From assembly GCF_014650675.1 (NCBI RefSeq), contig NZ_BMVK01000005.1:310001-374000 (forward strand): DNA of 64,000 nt. The letters are read 5' to 3'. The notes beneath the pieces are model-generated. The model worked only from the letters and a program-made list of their open reading frames with translations. It was not told where the DNA came from and did no database searches. Both the position numbers and the translations under genes were made by a program. Source of the stretch: Streptomyces anulatus. Its GTDB lineage: Bacteria; Actinomycetota; Actinomycetes; Streptomycetales; Streptomycetaceae. Positions 16,552-24,641 of this stretch are shown piece after piece. Within the stretch, counting starts at the first letter, position 1. Each line of letters starts with the position of its first letter.

Positions 16552-17898
16552 TCAGAAGTCCCACTCGGCGTCGTCGTCGGCGGCCGGGGCCGCGGCTTCG
16601 GCGGCCGCGGCGAACGAGGCGCCCGCCATGCCGGCGCTCAGCGTCGTACCGTCCGCCGGGTCGATCAGGAGGAACGAACCGGTGCGCCGGGAGTCGGCGT
16701 AGGCGTCGAGCGCGAGCGGCTCGGCGGTGCGCACGACGACCCGGCCGATGTCGTTGGCGACGAGCTGCCCGGGTGCCGGGTGCTGGGAGAGGTCGTCCAG
16801 GGTGAGCCGGGAGGGGATGTCCTTGACGATCGCCTTGACGGTACGGGTGGTGTGCTTGATCAGCACCCGCTGGCCGACCGAGAGCGGCTGGTCGGCGACG
16901 TGGCAGACGGTCGCCTCGACGTCCTGCGTGACGGCGGGGGAGTCGTCGGCCGGGGCGATCAGGTCACCGCGCGAGATGTCGATGTCGTCGGCCAGCCGGA
17001 TCGTCACCGACTGCGGGGCCCAGGCGATGTCCACGCTCTCGCCGAGCGCGTCGATGCCCGTGATCGTGGTCGTACGCCCCGAGGGGAGTACGGAGACGGC
17101 CTCGCCGACCCGGAACACCCCGGCCGCGATCTGACCGGCGTAGCCCCGGTAGTCGGGGTGCTCGGCGCTCTGCGGGCGGATCACGTACTGCACGGGGAAG
17201 CGCGCGTGGCAGGCGGTGAGGTCGTGGCTGACCGGCACCGTCTCCAGGTGCTCCAGGACGGTCGGCCCGCCGTACCAGTCCATGTGCGCGGACGGCTCCA
17301 CCACGTTGTCCCCGGCCAGTGCCGAGATCGGGATCGCGGTGATCTCCGGGACGCCGAGCGAAGCGGCGTACGCGGTGAACTCCTCGGCTATCGAGGCGAA
17401 CACGGGCTCCGCGTAGTCGACGAGGTCCATCTTGTTGACCGCCAGCACCACGTGCGGGACGCGCAGCAGCGCGGCGACGGCGGCGTGCCGGCGGGTCTGC
17501 TCGACGACCCCGTTGCGGGCGTCCACCAGGACCACGGCCAGCTCCGCCGTGGAGGCGCCGGTCACCATGTTGCGGGTGTACTGCACATGGCCCGGGGTGT
17601 CCGCGAGGATGAACCGGCGGCGCGTGGTGGCGAAGTAGCGGTAGGCGACGTCGATGGTGATGCCCTGCTCGCGCTCGGCCCGCAGCCCGTCGGTCAGCAG
17701 CGCCAGGTCCGGCGCTTCCTGACCCCGGTTCAGCGAGGCCTGCTCGACGGCCTCCAGCTGATCGGTGAGGATCGACTTGGAGTCGTGCAGCAGGCGTCCC
17801 ACGAGGGTGGACTTGCCGTCGTCGACCGACCCGGCCGTGGCGAACCGCAGCAGAGTGGTGGCCGACAACTGCTCGGCCGACTGGAGTTGGGTGGTCAT
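16552..17898 (-). CDS. cysN: Sulfate adenylyltransferase subunit 1 (GTPase)
   Basis: The 448-residue protein is an EF-Tu-like GTPase with P-loop GSVDDGKST, switch segments REQGITIDVAYRYF and ADTPGHVQYTRNM, the NKMD guanine motif and C-terminal beta-barrel domains. With CysD it makes adenylyl sulfate from ATP and sulfate, using GTP hydrolysis to drive the reaction. No APS kinase domain is fused; that activity is supplied by cysC in the same operon. The ATG lies two bases after the cysD stop. Confidence 0.95.
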   Translation of the reverse strand: MTTQLQSAEQLSATTLLRFATAGSVDDGKSTLVGRLLHDSKSILTDQLEAVEQASLNRGQEAPDLALLTDGLRAEREQGITIDVAYRYFATTRRRFILADTPGHVQYTRNMVTGASTAELAVVLVDARNGVVEQTRRHAAVAALLRVPHVVLAVNKMDLVDYAEPVFASIAEEFTAYAASLGVPEITAIPISALAGDNVVEPSAHMDWYGGPTVLEHLETVPVSHDLTACHARFPVQYVIRPQSAEHPDYRGYAGQIAAGVFRVGEAVSVLPSGRTTTITGIDALGESVDIAWAPQSVTIRLADDIDISRGDLIAPADDSPAVTQDVEATVCHVADQPLSVGQRVLIKHTTRTVKAIVKDIPSRLTLDDLSQHPAPGQLVANDIGRVVVRTAEPLALDAYADSRRTGSFLLIDPADGTTLSAGMAGASFAAAAEAAAPAADDDAEWDF

Positions 17899-17900
17899 GG

Positions 17901-18836
17901 TTAGAAGTACCCCTCGCGCTTGCGGTCTTCCATCGCGGCCTCGGACATCTTGTCGTCGGCGCGGGTCGCGCCCCGCTCGGTGAGCCGGGAGGCGGCGATC
18001 TCGGTGATCACGGCGTCCAGCGTGGTGGCGTCGGAGTCGACGGCCCCGGTGCAGGACATGTCGCCGACCGTGCGGTAGCGCACCAGACGGGTCTCGGTGG
18101 ACTCGTGCTCCTTGGGCCCGCCCCAGTGACCGGCCGTGAGCCACATGCCGTTGCGGTCGAAGACCTCGCGCTCGTGGGCGAAGTAGATCTCCGGGAGCTC
18201 GATGCCCTCGCGCTCGATGTACTGCCAGACGTCCAGCTCGGTCCAGTTGGAGATCGGGAAGACCCGCACGTGCTCGCCCGGGGCGTGCCGGCCGTTGTAC
18301 AGCTGCCACAGCTCGGGGCGCTGGCGGCGCGGGTCCCACTGGGAGAACTCGTCGCGCAGCGAGAAGACCCGCTCCTTGGCGCGCGCCTTCTCCTCGTCGC
18401 GCCGCCCGCCGCCGAACACCGCGTCGAAGCGGTGCTGCTGGATCGCCTCGGTGAGCGGGACCGTCTGGAGCGGGTTGCGGGTGCCGTCGGGGCGCTCGCG
18501 GAGCTTCCCGGCGTCGATGTACTCCTGCACGGAGGCGACGTGCAGCCGCAGACCGTGCTTCTTCACCGTGCGGTCGCGGTACTCCAGGACCTCGGGGAAG
18601 TTGTGCCCGGTGTCCACGTGCAGCAGCGTGAAGGGCACCGGCGCGGGCGCGAACGCCTTGAGCGCCAGGTGCAGCATCACGATGGAGTCCTTGCCGCCGG
18701 AGAACAGGATCACCGGCCGCTCGAACTCGCCCGCCACCTCGCGGAAGATGTGGACCGCCTCCGACTCCAGGGAGTCCAGGTGGCTGAGCGCGTACGGGTT
18801 GACGGTGCCTTCCGGCACGGTGGCGACGGTGCTCAC
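17901..18836 (-). CDS. cysD: Sulfate adenylyltransferase subunit 2
   Basis: The 311-residue protein is an N-type ATP pyrophosphatase with the PP-loop VILFSGGKDSIVML near residue 35 and conserved GGGRRDEEKARAKER and TGHNFPEV segments. It catalyses adenylyl transfer to sulfate with CysN. The GTG start overlaps the cysC stop (GTGA), which supports this start and tight co-expression. Confidence 0.95.
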   Translation of the reverse strand: MSTVATVPEGTVNPYALSHLDSLESEAVHIFREVAGEFERPVILFSGGKDSIVMLHLALKAFAPAPVPFTLLHVDTGHNFPEVLEYRDRTVKKHGLRLHVASVQEYIDAGKLRERPDGTRNPLQTVPLTEAIQQHRFDAVFGGGRRDEEKARAKERVFSLRDEFSQWDPRRQRPELWQLYNGRHAPGEHVRVFPISNWTELDVWQYIEREGIELPEIYFAHEREVFDRNGMWLTAGHWGGPKEHESTETRLVRYRTVGDMSCTGAVDSDATTLDAVITEIAASRLTERGATRADDKMSEAAMEDRKREGYF

Positions 18837-19378
18837 GCCAGGCCCCTCTCGGTGAGCAGCGCGTGGAGCGCCGCTGCGGACTCCTGCACGGTCTGCTGGT
18901 GCGACTCGATCCGCAGGTCGGGCGATTCGGGGGCCTCGTAGGGGTCGTCGACCCCGGTGAGACCGCTGATCTCGCCGGCCGCCTGCTTGGCGTAAAGACC
19001 CTTCACATCGCGTACGGAGCACACCTCGACGGGGGTCGCGACGTGCACCTCCAGATAGGTGGTGGACTCGGTGGCGTGCCGTTTGCGGACGGCCTCGCGG
19101 CTGTCGGCGAACGGGGCGATGACGGGGACCAGCACCTTCACGCCGTTGGCGGCGAGCAGTTCGGCGACGAAGCCGATCCGGGCCACGTTGGTGTGCCGGT
19201 CCTCGCGGGAGAAGCCGAGGCCCGCGGAGAGGAACTCGCGGATCTCGTCGCCGTCGAGCACCTCCACCCGGTGTCCCTCGGTCCGCAGCCGGCCCGCCAG
19301 CTCGTACGCGATGGTGGTCTTGCCCGCGCTCGGCAGACCGGTCAGCCAGATCGTGGCTCCCGTCTCCGTCACGCTCAT
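18833..19378 (-). CDS. cysC: Adenylylsulfate kinase
   Basis: The 181-residue kinase has P-loop GLPSAGKTT, DGDEIREFLSAGLGFSREDRHTN and the mobile-lid segment DVKGLYAKQAAGEISGLTGVDDPYE, all standard for CysC. It phosphorylates APS to PAPS. ATG at 19378 has an AGGAG site seven bases upstream and is preferred over an ATG at 19402 that overlaps the cysH stop. Its presence beside a cluster-type CysH leaves open whether reduction uses APS or PAPS. Confidence 0.94.
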   Translation of the reverse strand: MSVTETGATIWLTGLPSAGKTTIAYELAGRLRTEGHRVEVLDGDEIREFLSAGLGFSREDRHTNVARIGFVAELLAANGVKVLVPVIAPFADSREAVRKRHATESTTYLEVHVATPVEVCSVRDVKGLYAKQAAGEISGLTGVDDPYEAPESPDLRIESHQQTVQESAAALHALLTERGLA

Positions 19379-19401
19379 CGAAATCTCCTGATCAGTCGTC
19401 A

Positions 19402-20118
19402 TCAGCCGTGCAGCCCGCATTCGGTCTTGCCCCGTCCGGCCCAGCGGCCGGCCCGTGCGTCCTCGCCCTCCAGCACCCGGCGGGTGCAGGGCGCGCAGCC
19501 GACGGAGGCGTAGCCGTCCATCAGCAGCGGGTTGGTGAGCACCCCGTGCTCGGCGACGTAGGCGTCCACGTCGTCCTGGGTCCAGCGGGCGATGGGGGAG
19601 ACCTTCACCTTGCGGCGCTTGGCGTCCCAGCCGACGACCGGGGTGTTCGCCCGGGTCGGGGACTCGTCGCGGCGCAGGCCCGTCGCCCATGCGGCGTACG
19701 CGGTCAGGCCGTCCTCCAACGGCTTGACCTTGCGCAGCGCGCAGCACAGGTCGGGGTCGCGGTCGTGCAGCTTCTCGCCGTGCTCGGCATCCTGTTCCGC
19801 CACGGTCCGCCGGGGGGTGATCGTGATGACGTTGACGTCCATCACCGCGTCCACCGCGTCCCGGGTCCCGATGGTCTCCGGGAAGTGGTAGCCGGTGTCC
19901 AGGAAGACCACGTCCACGCCGGGCATCACCCGCGACGCCAGATGCGCGACCACGGCGTCCTCCATCGAGGAGGTGACGCAGAAGCGCGGCCCGAAGGTGT
20001 CGGTCGCCCACTTCAGGATCTCGGTGGCGGAGGCGTCCTCGAGTTCGCGGCCCGCCCGCTCGGCCAGCTCCTGAAGCTCGCGGTCCGTCAGCTCGCTGCT
20101 CAGCAGAGTGTCCGTCAT
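19402..20118 (-). CDS. cysH: APS/PAPS reductase with 4Fe-4S cysteine motifs
   Basis: The 238-residue protein has the CysH core (SSMEDAVVAHLA, FLDTGYHFPET, LRRDESPTRANTPVV) and the C-terminal KTECGLHG catalytic cysteine. It also carries the two cysteine pairs, DLCCALRK and CAPCTRR, which bind a 4Fe-4S cluster in bacterial APS reductases. It would reduce activated sulfate to sulfite with thioredoxin. The ATG overlaps the stop of the small zinc-ribbon gene (ATGA). Confidence 0.93.
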   Translation of the reverse strand: MTDTLLSSELTDRELQELAERAGRELEDASATEILKWATDTFGPRFCVTSSMEDAVVAHLASRVMPGVDVVFLDTGYHFPETIGTRDAVDAVMDVNVITITPRRTVAEQDAEHGEKLHDRDPDLCCALRKVKPLEDGLTAYAAWATGLRRDESPTRANTPVVGWDAKRRKVKVSPIARWTQDDVDAYVAEHGVLTNPLLMDGYASVGCAPCTRRVLEGEDARAGRWAGRGKTECGLHG

Positions 20119-20294
20119 ATCCGGTCCCCTTCACCGTCGTTGCGCTGAACGCCCCGGGTCAGCAGACCCAGGAACTTCAGCTGGAACGCACGGTTGCAGG
20201 AAGCACATTCCCAGGCGCCGTGACCGGTCTCGTTGGGGCGCAGGTCCTCGTCGCCGCAGTACGGGCAGTAGAACGGGGCGGCTCGTTCGCTCAT
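20115..20294 (-). CDS. 59-residue zinc-ribbon protein of the sulfur operon
   Basis: A 59-residue frame fits exactly between cysH and the sulfite reductase, overlapping each by four bases (ATGA at both ends). It contains FYCPYCGDEDLRPNE and WECASCNRAFQLKFLG, two CxxC knuckles forming a rubredoxin-like or zinc-ribbon fold. The double overlap and the paired cysteines make it a real gene despite its size. Its role is unknown. It could be a redox or iron-sulfur accessory of sulfite reductase or CysH, or a zinc protein; I infer a partner role only from position. Confidence 0.88.
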   Translation of the reverse strand: MSERAAPFYCPYCGDEDLRPNETGHGAWECASCNRAFQLKFLGLLTRGVQRNDGEGDRI

Positions 20295-21988
20295 GACAGC
20301 GACTCCGCACTGGCGCGCGCCGCCCAGGTCGCGAAGCGCTCGCCGTCCTCGCGCTCCTCCTGGAAACGGCCGAGCACCCGCTCGACGTAGTCGGGCAGTT
20401 CGGCCGAAGTGACCTTCAGACCACGGACCTTGCGGCCGAACCCGGCCTCCAGGCCGAGCGCCCCGCCGAGGTGCACCTGGTAGCCCTCGACCTGGTTGCC
20501 GCTCTTGTCCAGCATCAACTGGCCCTTGAGGCCGATGTCCGCGACCTGGATGCGGGCGCAGGCGTTCGGGCAGCCGTTGATGTTGATGGTGATCGGGTGG
20601 TCGAACTCCGGGATGCGGCGCTCCAGTTCGTCGATGAGAGCGGCGCCGCGCGCCTTCGTCTCGACGATCGCCAGCTTGCAGAACTCGATGCCGGTGCAGG
20701 CCATCGTGCCGCGCCGGAACGGCGACGGGGTGACCTTGAGGTCGAGCGCCTCCAGTCCGGAGACCAGGGATTCCACCTGCTCCTCGGCCACGTCGAGGAC
20801 GATCATCTTCTGCTCGGCGGTGGTCCGCACCCGGCCGGAGCCGTGCGCGTCGGCCAGCTCGGCGATCTTGGTGAGCGTGGAGCCGTCGACCCGGCCGACC
20901 CGTGCGGCGAAGCCGACGTAGAAGCGGCCGTCCTTCTGCCGGTGCACCCCGAGGTGGTCGCGCCAGGTCTGGGCGGGTTCCTCGGGCGCGGGGCCGTCGA
21001 TCAGCTCGCGCTCGAGGTACTCGTCCTGAAGGATCTGGCGGAACTTCTCCGGGCCCCAGTCCGCGACCAGGAACTTCAGGCGGGCGCGGGTGCGCAGCCG
21101 CCGGTAGCCGTAGTCGCGGAAGATCGAGATGACCCCGCCGTACACGTCGGGCACCTCGTCCAGCGGCACCCAGGCGCCGAGCCGCACCCCGAGCTTGGGG
21201 TTGGTGGAGAGGCCGCCGCCGACCCAGAGGTCGAAGCCGGGGCCGTGGACCGGGTGGTTCACGCCGACGAAGGCGATGTCGTTGATCTCGTGCGCCACGT
21301 CCAGGTGCGGGGAGCCGGAGATCGCCGTCTTGAACTTGCGGGGCAGGTTGGAGAAGTCGGGGTTGCCGATGAACCGCCGCTGGATCTCGTCGATGGCGGG
21401 CGTGCCGTCGATGATCTCGTTCTCCGCGACGCCAGCGACGGGCGAGCCGAGGATCGTGCGGGGCGTGTCACCGCAGGCCTCGGTGGTGGACAGGCCCACC
21501 TCTTCGAGCCGCCGCCAGATCTCCGGCACGTCCTCGATGCGGATCCAGTGGTACTGCACGTTCTGCCGGTCGGTGAGGTCGGCGGTGCCGCGCGCGAACT
21601 CCTGGGAGATCTCCCCGATCACCCGCAGCTGCTGGGTGGTCAGCCGCCCGCCGTCGATGCGGACGCGCAGCATGAAGTACTCGTCGTCCAGCTCCTCCGG
21701 CTCCAGCACGGCCGTCTTGCCGCCGTCGATGCCGGGCTTGCGCTGGGTGTACAGCCCCCACCAGCGCATGCGTCCGCGCAGGTCGTTCGGGTCGATGGAG
21801 TCGAAGCCGCGCTTGGAGTAGATCGTCTCAATACGTGTCCGTACGTTGAGACCGTCGTCGTCCTTCTTGAACTGCTCGTTCCCGTTCAGGGGGGTGTGGT
21901 GGCCCACGGCCCACTGACCCTCGCCGCGGTGGCGTCCGGCCTTGCGGCGGGGCGTGGTGGTCGCAGGCTGTTCCGGGGTAGCGGCCAT
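20291..21988 (-). CDS. Ferredoxin-type sulfite (or nitrite) reductase
   Basis: The 565-residue protein has two ferredoxin-like halves and the siroheme/4Fe-4S binding motifs TGIEFCKLAIVETK (with Cys before TGIE) and NINGCPNACARIQ near residues 440-490. It reduces sulfite to sulfide with six electrons. Related proteins named NirA/SirA are hard to separate from nitrite reductases by sequence, but leading a cys operon points to sulfite. The ATG at 21988 follows a GAAGGA site about nine bases upstream. The mRNA leader carries a cysteine-containing peptide and a long hairpin. Confidence 0.92.
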   Translation of the reverse strand: MAATPEQPATTTPRRKAGRHRGEGQWAVGHHTPLNGNEQFKKDDDGLNVRTRIETIYSKRGFDSIDPNDLRGRMRWWGLYTQRKPGIDGGKTAVLEPEELDDEYFMLRVRIDGGRLTTQQLRVIGEISQEFARGTADLTDRQNVQYHWIRIEDVPEIWRRLEEVGLSTTEACGDTPRTILGSPVAGVAENEIIDGTPAIDEIQRRFIGNPDFSNLPRKFKTAISGSPHLDVAHEINDIAFVGVNHPVHGPGFDLWVGGGLSTNPKLGVRLGAWVPLDEVPDVYGGVISIFRDYGYRRLRTRARLKFLVADWGPEKFRQILQDEYLERELIDGPAPEEPAQTWRDHLGVHRQKDGRFYVGFAARVGRVDGSTLTKIAELADAHGSGRVRTTAEQKMIVLDVAEEQVESLVSGLEALDLKVTPSPFRRGTMACTGIEFCKLAIVETKARGAALIDELERRIPEFDHPITININGCPNACARIQVADIGLKGQLMLDKSGNQVEGYQVHLGGALGLEAGFGRKVRGLKVTSAELPDYVERVLGRFQEEREDGERFATWAARASAESLS

Positions 21989-22021
21989 GACAATACGTCC
22001 TTCGGGACTGCGGGAGGGCGG

Positions 22022-22074
22022 CTCTGAGCGGCACACTCGCGCTGAGGCGCGGCGGTGCGCAGGGCGGTTCAGAG
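22022..22074 (-). promoter_or_regulatory. Leader hairpin upstream of the sulfur operon
   Basis: On the minus strand, CTCTGA at 22074-22069 pairs with TCAGAG at 22027-22022. Inner stems GCGCAC/GTGTGC and GCGC/GCGC nest inside. The hairpin sits between the leader-peptide stop and the sulfite reductase ribosome site, where ribosome position on the leader could affect folding. No clear T run follows, so it may act on translation or through Rho rather than as an intrinsic terminator. Confidence 0.5.
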
Positions 22075-22103
22075 GGAAGAGGGGTGCGGCGGCGCTGGGA
22101 CTC

Positions 22104-22187
22104 TCAGCTCGCCGGACAGATGGCGCTGGACATGCGGCAGAGGTCGACGTGGCGTCGACTCACCAAGGCAATCCCAGTTCCAGACAT
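22104..22187 (-). CDS. Cysteine-containing leader peptide of the sulfur operon
   Basis: A 27-codon frame opens with ATG at 22187, with an in-frame GTG at 22163 as an alternative start. It ends in SRRHVDLCRMSSAICPAS. Short peptides with an R-R-H-V-D-L-C/G-R core and a cysteine near the end are widely annotated as putative leader peptides upstream of actinobacterial sulfur genes. Two Cys codons lie near the end, 116 bases before the sulfite reductase start. Ribosome stalling when cysteinyl-tRNA is scarce would be a natural sensor. No good ribosome site is seen, so a leaderless start is possible. The upstream sequence CCACATAG-n2-GATAGTGG at about 22231-22248 could be promoter or operator. Confidence 0.7.
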   Translation of the reverse strand: MSGTGIALVSRRHVDLCRMSSAICPAS

Positions 22188-22314
22188 GACGGAAGCGTGT
22201 CACGCGCATCTCTGGGCAGTCCACCACTATCCGCTATGTGGACGACTGGGTCTCGAAGAGTGGGACGCTGTGGCGCTGATCACGGAATACGGCATCGGCA
22301 TTGGCGACAAAACG

Positions 22315-22378
22315 CCCACATGGCCGTGCTGAGGGCGGTGGAGCGACCGCTCCACCGCCCTCAGCACGGCCATGTGGG
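22315..22378 (-). terminator. 31-bp perfect palindrome, terminator of the GNAT gene
   Basis: Arms 22315-22345 and 22348-22378 are perfectly complementary over 31 bases with a two-base centre. The hairpin begins nine bases after the stop of the minus-strand acetyltransferase gene, and GCGTTTTG follows on that strand, so it should act as an intrinsic terminator. It also insulates the sulfur operon promoter. The length and perfection are unusual. Confidence 0.8.
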
Positions 22379-22387
22379 TACGGATGA

Positions 22388-23008
22388 TCAGGAGGCGTAC
22401 GCTCCGGGCCACGGGCCGGGCGTCGCCACGTCCGGCTCCACCTCGGTCTTCGTGTCGAAGAGCCGGAAGCCGCGACGCAGATAGTTGTCCATCGCGTGCG
22501 GGCCGTCCTTCGAGCAGGTGTGCAGCCAGACCCGCTTCGTCGCCGGCCGGTCCGGCCAGCGCTCCGCCAGGTCCCAGGCGCGCGCCACTCCGTAACTGAG
22601 GAGGTGGCCGCCGATCCGCCGCCCCCGGAACGCCGGGATCAGCCCGAAGTACATGATCTCGACCACGCCGTCGTCCTGCGGGTCCAGCTCGACGTACCCG
22701 GCAGGCGTCCCGTTCTCGTACGCCACCCAGGTCTCCGCCCCGGGCCGCTCCAGAGCCTCCTGCCACTGGGCGTACGACATGCCCAGCCGGTCGGTCCAGT
22801 GGATGTCGCCGCCCACGGCGGAGTAGAGGAACCGGCTGAACTCCGGCAGCACCACCTCGGACCGGACGATGCGCAGATCGCCCTCCGGTACGGCGGCGGG
22901 CCGGAGATCGGCGGGCGAGGTCTGCTCCAGCAACCAGACGGTCACCTCGCTGGTCACTTCGGTGGTCGCCTCGGCGCTCTGGGCTGCGGGCTGCGGGGTG
23001 TCGCTCAT
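22388..23008 (-). CDS. GNAT-family N-acetyltransferase
   Basis: The 206-residue protein shows the GNAT acetyl-CoA motif A in VEIMYFGLIPAFRGRRIGGHLLSYGVARAW (about 130-160) and a later WLHTCSKDGPHAMDNYLRRGF segment typical of motif B. The N-terminal 25 residues are low-complexity. The acceptor substrate is unknown. It is a single gene ending in a strong palindromic terminator and has no evident link to the sulfur genes downstream. Confidence 0.88.
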   Translation of the reverse strand: MSDTPQPAAQSAEATTEVTSEVTVWLLEQTSPADLRPAAVPEGDLRIVRSEVVLPEFSRFLYSAVGGDIHWTDRLGMSYAQWQEALERPGAETWVAYENGTPAGYVELDPQDDGVVEIMYFGLIPAFRGRRIGGHLLSYGVARAWDLAERWPDRPATKRVWLHTCSKDGPHAMDNYLRRGFRLFDTKTEVEPDVATPGPWPGAYAS

Positions 23009-23090
23009 GACGGCCAGAAAACCATGCCGCCGCCCGCCCCCGCACGGCGGCCCCTCCGCGGGGACCGGCCGCGTGCGCCCCGCGTCCCGC

Positions 23091-24386
23091 TCAAGCGGGC
23101 GGAGCCGCCCTGCGGGCCTCCGCCACCACCGGCGCCCGGGAGTGCGGCAGCAGATCCGCGCGCTCCTCCGGGAGGATCACCTCCACCTCCACCCCGTCCC
23201 CGAAGCGGTACGGGCGGTGGGCCAGCACCTCCGCCAGATGACGCCGCAGCCGGGAGACCTCGGCCCGGACCGTCACCGTCCGGGTCGCGTCCCCGAAGAT
23301 GTCCCGCGCCAGCTCCGAGGCCGACCGCCCCTGCCGATGCACCGCCAGCGCGTACAACAGCTCCGCATGACGCGGCGAGACCCGCTGCGTACGGCTCCCC
23401 AGCGGCCCGGTCAGATGCACGGCGAGCGCCCGGGGCCGGCTCAGGTCCAGCACCACCCGTCGCGAGGCCCCCTCCGCGCCGCCGTCGTCCACCTGCACCA
23501 GCCAGCCGCCCGGCAGCGGCTCGACCCGGCACATGCCGAGCGAGGACAGCCACACCGGACCCGGCCCGATCGACTTCGGCAGCGGCAGCCGGTCCACCGG
23601 AGCCATCCCGGTCACCGCCGCCAGCCGCCCGTGCACGTCCACCGCCAGCGCCCGCCCGCCGATCCGGCACAGGATCGGCGCGGCCACCGCGCGCAGCCGC
23701 TCGATCTCCGCCAGATGACGGGTGCGGATCTCCGCCTCGGCGAGCCGGGCCACCGAGTCGACCAGGGCCATCGTCGCCGGATGGAACGTGGACGCCGGCC
23801 CGCTGATGTCCACGATCCCGATCAGCCGCCCGTCGCGCGGATCCCGGACCGGGGCCGCCGCACAGGTCCAGCCGTGCAGCGCCCGGATGAAGTGCTCGGC
23901 CGAGTGGACCTGGATGGGGACCCGGGCGGCCAGCGCCGTCCCGATCGCGTTCGTCCCGGTCGCCGCCTCGGCCCAGGCCGCCCCTTCCTCCAGACAGATG
24001 TCCTGGGCCCGGCGCAGCACCCCCGTATTGCCCTGCCGCCACAGCACCCGGCCCTCGGTGTCGGTCACCACCATGATCTGCTGCGCGGCATCCGCTATCG
24101 AGGCCAGCCCCGCCCGCAGTAACGGCATCAGCTCGCCGAGCGCCGTGCTCCGGCGCCGGTGCTCGATCTCGTCCGCCTGCAGCAGCTCGCTCTCCGGCGA
24201 CTGGTCGGGGTCGATGCCGCTGCGCACCACCCGGTCCCAGGAGGCGTCGATCTCCGCCCGGGGCGCGACCTGGGACCGGGTCCCCGTCAGCCGTGACTCC
24301 CGCGCCCGGTGGAGCAATCGGGTCGCCTGCCGGCCCGCCCCCTGGCCCGTCACCCGCACCACCCCCGCAGAACCTGTGTCCTTCAT
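23091..24386 (-). CDS. GAF-domain transcriptional regulator with C-terminal winged helix
   Basis: The 431-residue protein begins like the sensory part of AcoR-type activators (SWDRVVRSGIDPD). It carries a GAF domain around 90-225 (QQIMVVTDTEGRVLWRQGN, ATGTNAIGTALAARVPIQVHSAEHF) and ends with a helix-turn-helix of OmpR-like appearance (RHAELLYALAVHRQGRSASELARDIFG, then TVTVRAEVSRLRRHL). It lacks the sigma-54 AAA domain of AcoR, as expected in actinobacteria. Such proteins often control alcohol or aldehyde metabolism. A pair of TTGCAA palindromes lies 85 bases upstream. Confidence 0.82.
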   Translation of the reverse strand: MKDTGSAGVVRVTGQGAGRQATRLLHRARESRLTGTRSQVAPRAEIDASWDRVVRSGIDPDQSPESELLQADEIEHRRRSTALGELMPLLRAGLASIADAAQQIMVVTDTEGRVLWRQGNTGVLRRAQDICLEEGAAWAEAATGTNAIGTALAARVPIQVHSAEHFIRALHGWTCAAAPVRDPRDGRLIGIVDISGPASTFHPATMALVDSVARLAEAEIRTRHLAEIERLRAVAAPILCRIGGRALAVDVHGRLAAVTGMAPVDRLPLPKSIGPGPVWLSSLGMCRVEPLPGGWLVQVDDGGAEGASRRVVLDLSRPRALAVHLTGPLGSRTQRVSPRHAELLYALAVHRQGRSASELARDIFGDATRTVTVRAEVSRLRRHLAEVLAHRPYRFGDGVEVEVILPEERADLLPHSRAPVVAEARRAAPPA

Positions 24387-24469
24387 GGTCCCCGTTCCCC
24401 CCGAACGCTTCCCGCTCCCGGCTCATCCTGCCGTTCACCAGGCCGGACCGCCGATCAGTCCACACAATG

Positions 24470-24487
24470 GTTGCAACCCTTTGCAAC
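24470..24487. promoter_or_regulatory. Paired TTGCAA palindromes, putative operator
   Basis: Two copies of the palindrome TTGCAA (24471-24476 and 24481-24486) lie exactly ten bases apart, one helical turn, inside a larger GTTGC...GCAAC inverted repeat. The site is in the 255-base gap upstream of the GAF regulator gene, so autoregulation is plausible. No other gene feature is seen in that gap. Confidence 0.45.
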
Positions 24488-24641
24488 TCTGGCGGTGCCC
24501 TGCGGGCCGTACAAGACTGGCAGAACACTGTGCGCCGGGCCTGTCCCGGTCGCCCGGTGGTGCAGAAGCATGGAGGGTGGTGCCGTGTCGGCGCAGCACC
24601 ACTCTCCGTCGCTTCCCCGCCCCACTGCCGCCCCGCCGCCG

